Origin: Firm-04 sp964392175 | GTDB taxonomy: Bacteria > Bacillota > Clostridia > Oscillospirales > Ruminococcaceae | NCBI GenBank assembly: GCA_964392175.1 | Contig: CAYMOJ010000018.1 | Span: 1 to 35,504, forward strand | DNA length: 35,504 bases | Direction: 5' to 3' | Shown: piece by piece, positions 32,213 through 35,504 of the stretch | Layout: each line of letters opens with the position of its first letter | Position numbering within the stretch: the stretch's first letter is position 1 | Notes under the pieces: generated by a model | Seen by the model: the letters and a program-made list of their open reading frames with translations, nothing else | Database searches by the model: none | Told to the model about the DNA's origin: nothing | Made by a program: the position numbers and the translations under genes

Positions 32213-33596
32213 GCCGTTTATCCCGCAGACCGTGACAGTGCATCTTGGTGCGCCGGATGCAACAGCTGAGAATGTAACCGTATCCTTTGTAGAGTATATC
32301 AAGAATGTAGCTTCCAGTGAATTGTATCCCACATGGCCGGAAAACGCCCTGCGCGCTAACATTCATGTGATCGTCAGCTTTGTGCTAAACCGCATTTATA
32401 CCGAGTGGTATCGTGCCAGAGACTATGATTTTGATATTACGAGCAGCACACAGTACGATCAGGCATTTGTATATGGCAGAGAAATTTTTGATAATATCAG
32501 CCAACTGGTAGATGAACTGTTCCCCATTTATGTGCGACGTATTGGTACTGTTGAGCCGATGTTTACAGCATTTTGTAACGGCACCACTGCAACTTGCAGT
32601 GGTCTTTCCCAGTGGGGAACGGTCGCTCTTGCCGAGCAAGGTATGACATCACTGGAGATTTTGCAATACTATTATGGTGATGATATTGAGCTAGTTCACA
32701 CCGATGATATTCGAAGCGCAACTCCAACATACCCCGGCAGAGTGCTGAATATCGGCGAGGTGAGCCATGATGCGCAGACCATACAGCTACAGCTCAACCG
32801 TATCTCGAACAATTTCCCTGCCATTCCGAAGATTGAGAATACAGACGGTGTTTATGATGAAAAAACTGCGATGGCGGTACGGGCATTTCAAGAGGTGTTC
32901 GATCTGCATGTGACGGGAGAAGTAAACGAATCTACATGGTATGAGATTTCCTACATCTACACCAGTGTCAAGCGTCTAGCAGAGCTGGATTCCGAGGGAA
33001 TCCGCCAGCAAGATCTGGAACGCAGCTTTCCCGAAGTGCTGCGACAGGGTGATACCGGTGCTGCGGTACGCTCTATGCAGTATTATCTTGCAGTGGTCGG
33101 GGCATACTATGCATCGGTGTTGCCGATCACGATAACAGGCACTTATGATGACGCTACTGTGGCATCGGTGCGTAGTTTTCAGCAGACATTCGGTCTGCCT
33201 CAGACGGGTATAACGGATCGACAGACATGGAATGATCTGTATGCTGCATATCTGGGCATTCTTGAATCGCAGCCAACGGATGCCTGTGTGCAGCTTTACC
33301 CCGATATTGTCCTGCGTGAGGGTGTTACCTCTCCGGCGGTGCGCACCCTTCAACAGTACCTGACCTACCTTTCGCAGTTTGATTCCAATATTCCTGCTGT
33401 ATCCGATACCGGTTATTTTGGGCCGTTGACTCGTTCAGCAGTGCAGGCATTTCAACGTTTATACGGTCTTACTCCCAATGGCAATGTGGGTGCCGTCACA
33501 TGGGATGCCATTTCCGGTGCCTATGCGGAACGCCGTTGCGGTGCCAACAAACGACCTTATCAATCCCCCGGCTATACGATTACAGCAACAACCTGA
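32190..33596 (+). CDS. SpoIID/LytB-like domain protein with three peptidoglycan-binding repeats
   Basis: 468 residues from GTG 32190 behind a G-rich ACGGGGGG; ATG 32199 is the alternative. The N-terminal part (about 15-185) has VSFVEYIKNVASSELYPTWP and a downstream GLSQWGTVALAEQGM block, resembling the SpoIID family, whose Bacillus member is a lytic transglycosylase. Three PG_binding_1 units follow (about 190-265, 285-370 and 375-455), each built around an AVRxFQ helix and a TWxxI/L ending. Proteins of this design are common in Clostridia. No signal peptide or membrane segment is visible, odd for a wall-directed protein. Whether the catalytic Glu of SpoIID is retained I could not settle by eye. 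Confidence 0.82.
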   Translation: MKHMLSGEPFIPQTVTVHLGAPDATAENVTVSFVEYIKNVASSELYPTWPENALRANIHVIVSFVLNRIYTEWYRARDYDFDITSSTQYDQAFVYGREIFDNISQLVDELFPIYVRRIGTVEPMFTAFCNGTTATCSGLSQWGTVALAEQGMTSLEILQYYYGDDIELVHTDDIRSATPTYPGRVLNIGEVSHDAQTIQLQLNRISNNFPAIPKIENTDGVYDEKTAMAVRAFQEVFDLHVTGEVNESTWYEISYIYTSVKRLAELDSEGIRQQDLERSFPEVLRQGDTGAAVRSMQYYLAVVGAYYASVLPITITGTYDDATVASVRSFQQTFGLPQTGITDRQTWNDLYAAYLGILESQPTDACVQLYPDIVLREGVTSPAVRTLQQYLTYLSQFDSNIPAVSDTGYFGPLTRSAVQAFQRLYGLTPNGNVGAVTWDAISGAYAERRCGANKRPYQSPGYTITATT

Positions 33597-33614
33597 ACCG
33601 AAAGGAGCATCATT

Positions 33615-34127
33615 ATGGCATATACCGAAGCCGACCGCACAGCGCATACGCGAGAGATCCTTCATTATTTGTATCATATTGCCATTCGCGATTTACGCAT
33701 TCCGATTGTGACACCCGGCAGTGAATACACTGCGGAAACTGCATTGGCGGTACGGGCGTATCAGCAAGCATACGATTTGCCCATTACAGGGGAGATTGAT
33801 GACGCAACATGGAATTCTATTACAGCGACCTACCGATTACTGACCGATGAAGCCGTTCCATTGACGATTTTTCCGCATGGCGGTTTGATCATGCAGCAGG
33901 GTGATACGGGAGAATTGGTGTATCTTGTGCAGGTGCTGCTGAATATCATGGCAGGACGCTATCATAATCTACCGGTGATCCCCGTATCAGGCAACTATGA
34001 TACACATACATCGGATGCAGTGGCGCGTTTGCAGGGGCTGGCAGCATTGCCCGAAAACGGTGTACTGGACCGTGTTACATGGGATCATCTGGCCTTGTTT
34101 ATCAATCAACTAACACTAACATTGTAA
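33615..34127 (+). CDS. Two-repeat peptidoglycan-binding protein without catalytic domain
   Basis: 170 residues. Two PG_binding_1-like units (about 5-75 and 95-165) share the pattern seen in the preceding gene: AVRAYQQAYDLPITGEIDDATW in the first, and VARLQGLAALPENGVLDRVTW in the second. There is no catalytic domain, signal peptide or membrane segment. AAAGGAG precedes the ATG, 18 bp after the previous stop. It may be a targeting or adaptor subunit for the SpoIID-like protein; this is inferred from similarity and adjacency. Confidence 0.82.
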   Translation: MAYTEADRTAHTREILHYLYHIAIRDLRIPIVTPGSEYTAETALAVRAYQQAYDLPITGEIDDATWNSITATYRLLTDEAVPLTIFPHGGLIMQQGDTGELVYLVQVLLNIMAGRYHNLPVIPVSGNYDTHTSDAVARLQGLAALPENGVLDRVTWDHLALFINQLTLTL

Positions 34128-34239
34128 AGCCGGAAGGATATATGCAGCACAGGGTAGCTTTACTTGCGTAATGTGACGGTACATCTGCGCCATCGGTTCT
34201 GTACGGTGGTTGCCATATTCTCCGAAAGGTTGGGTGCAA

Positions 34240-35376
34240 ATGGAACGACCGGATAAAACACCACTGTATCGTGAACGGTTGCTGCATATCATAATAGTGG
34301 GCGGCGGTGTGTTGCTGTTGCTGGCATTTGTGATCCTGCGATATGAAGGCTTTTTTGCCATGCTGCGTTATCTACTGAAGACCGTGCGCCCGTTGTTACT
34401 GGGCGTGCTGTTTGCATCCGTGCTGAATCGTCCTTTCCGACGTATTGAAGCGGATCTGCTGCGTTTGCGCAGACGGAGATGGTTTACGCTTTCCGTGCGA
34501 CGATGCCATACACTGGCACTGCTGATCACTGTGTTGTTCATCCTGTTCATTCTAGTAGGGATTGTTTGCGTAATCTTGCCACAGCTGAGACAATCGGTAG
34601 GGCTTCTGACGGAGCATTCAGCATTTTATGGTGAAAATTTACGACAGTGGCTGGCGGCGAATAGTCCTGCATTTTTGTTAGAATGGCTCTCAGGTGAGCA
34701 GGCCGGTAAGCTGATGGAGATGGCGAAGGCGTATCTGCCTGCATTTATTGCCAAAACCTACGATTATACCGCTAATTTTCTGGGCTGTGTGGCGGATGTA
34801 GGCATTGGAGCTGTGTTTTCTGTGTATCTGCTTGCAGATGGACAGCGTTTGAAATCGCAAGTGGCGGATATTGTATGCCGCATTGTTGGGAAAGAGCGAC
34901 AGCAGTGGCTTGCAAACAGCACACACATGATCTGCATGACTTTTGCGCGCTTTTTCAGTTCGCAAATCACTGAGGCAGTAATTCTGGGTAGCCTTTGCTA
35001 TGTGGGAATGCTCCTGTTTTCCTTTCCGTATCCCGTGTTGATCAGCGTCATCATTGGGTTAACCAACATTGTACCCTATGTAGGGCCCGTGGCAGGTACG
35101 ATCCCCTGTGCAGCGATTTTGTTGTTGGTGAAGCCGGATACCACTGTGTGGTTTTTACTGTTCATTATTGTACTACAGCAGCTGGAGAGCAACCTCATCT
35201 ACCCAAGGATCGTGGGACATTCAGTGGGTCTGCCCCCGGCATGGGTGCTTTCGGCAATTGTGATTGGTGGTGGACTTTGGGGGATTGCAGGTCTGCTATT
35301 TGGGGTGCCGTTGACTGCTGTCATCTACACTGCATTATTCGATCAGCAGATGGACGAAGAAGCATCTTCGCAATGA
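34240..35376 (+). CDS. AI-2E family (PerM/YtvI-type) membrane transporter
   Basis: 378 residues. The layout is typical of the family: an N-terminal helix (about 15-38), a second helix with basic flank (RPLLLGVLFASVLNRPFRR), a third near 100-120, a long amphipathic outer domain (about 130-190), then a cluster of C-terminal helices. These include the conserved GLTNIVPYVGPVAGTIP region and QQLESNLIYPRIVGHSVGLPP. Members have been linked to autoinducer-2 export, Na+/H+ antiport or sporulation (YtvI), so the substrate is open. ATG 34240 follows GAAAGG by 10 nt; TTG 34210 is less likely. It may belong to the preceding cluster, as no clear terminator lies between. The remaining 128 bases of the window hold no gene I can support. 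Confidence 0.9.
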   Translation: MERPDKTPLYRERLLHIIIVGGGVLLLLAFVILRYEGFFAMLRYLLKTVRPLLLGVLFASVLNRPFRRIEADLLRLRRRRWFTLSVRRCHTLALLITVLFILFILVGIVCVILPQLRQSVGLLTEHSAFYGENLRQWLAANSPAFLLEWLSGEQAGKLMEMAKAYLPAFIAKTYDYTANFLGCVADVGIGAVFSVYLLADGQRLKSQVADIVCRIVGKERQQWLANSTHMICMTFARFFSSQITEAVILGSLCYVGMLLFSFPYPVLISVIIGLTNIVPYVGPVAGTIPCAAILLLVKPDTTVWFLLFIIVLQQLESNLIYPRIVGHSVGLPPAWVLSAIVIGGGLWGIAGLLFGVPLTAVIYTALFDQQMDEEASSQ

Positions 35377-35504
35377 AAGCAAAATCGGAGATCAAGATGC
35401 GTGGCCCTTTGTTGTAATCATGGAAAAATCCAAAAAATCGGTTTTTTCTTGCAAAAATGTCCATATGTCAATGATGTGAGACCCAAAAAGAGAAAAAACA
35501 AGAA

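Noticed and set aside
34123..34162. GTAAAGC/GCTTTAC inverted repeat before the AI-2E family gene
   Set aside because: The loop is about 25 nt and no T run follows, so I do not call a terminator.

Overview
The window looks like a chromosomal segment of a Ruminococcus-type member of the Oscillospiraceae (Clostridia). The main evidence is a secreted GH5 cellulase with a threonine-rich linker and a C-terminal type I dockerin, as in cellulosome-forming ruminococci. Strong AAAGGAG ribosome sites, Clostridia-type cell-wall proteins and the gene order within the modules fit this. I see no phage, insertion sequence, CRISPR array or rRNA. Genes lie on both strands in compact, well-terminated units.

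Layout. 1-3650: a VanY-like carboxypeptidase and the dockerin-bearing GH5 enzyme, each with its own terminator. 3690-5992: an EF-G-like GTPase on the minus strand. 6115-7949: tRNA-Leu(CAA), a 50-residue membrane peptide and radA. 8044-16548: one long aromatic amino acid operon (aroF, tyrA, aroB, aroA, aroC, pheA, an aroE-aroK fusion, aroQ). It encodes all seven shikimate-pathway steps plus the committed Phe and Tyr enzymes. It is preceded by a 39-codon leader peptide with 6 Tyr, 4 Phe and no Trp codons, followed by an intrinsic terminator and a possible antiterminator: a candidate ribosome-mediated attenuator matched to the pathway's end products. 16547-17223: a stand-alone Spo0A-type DNA-binding domain with a 0A-box-like site at its promoter. 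17234-19352: divergent membrane-protein genes, one resembling a signal peptidase without its catalytic serine. 19408-19632: tRNA-Thr(CGU). 19805-22498: a membrane-anchored protein and a coiled-coil/Rossmann/methyltransferase chimera.

22740-31447 is a metal-homeostasis region. It holds a zur-znuA-znuC-znuB-metallophosphoesterase operon with a Fur-type palindrome at its promoter, a P2-type cation ATPase behind a yybP-ykoY (Mn2+) riboswitch, an unexplained promoter-to-terminator transcript of about 390 nt, and a ZIP-family transporter. 31559-35376 carries a three-gene cluster of peptidoglycan-binding and SpoIID-like proteins that lack signal peptides, followed by an AI-2E family membrane protein.

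The promoters I could identify share one architecture: a -35 like TTGACA, a 17-bp spacer and, in 12 of 13 cases, an extended TGn -10. All functional names rest on motif recognition by eye; no database search or RNA folding was run.
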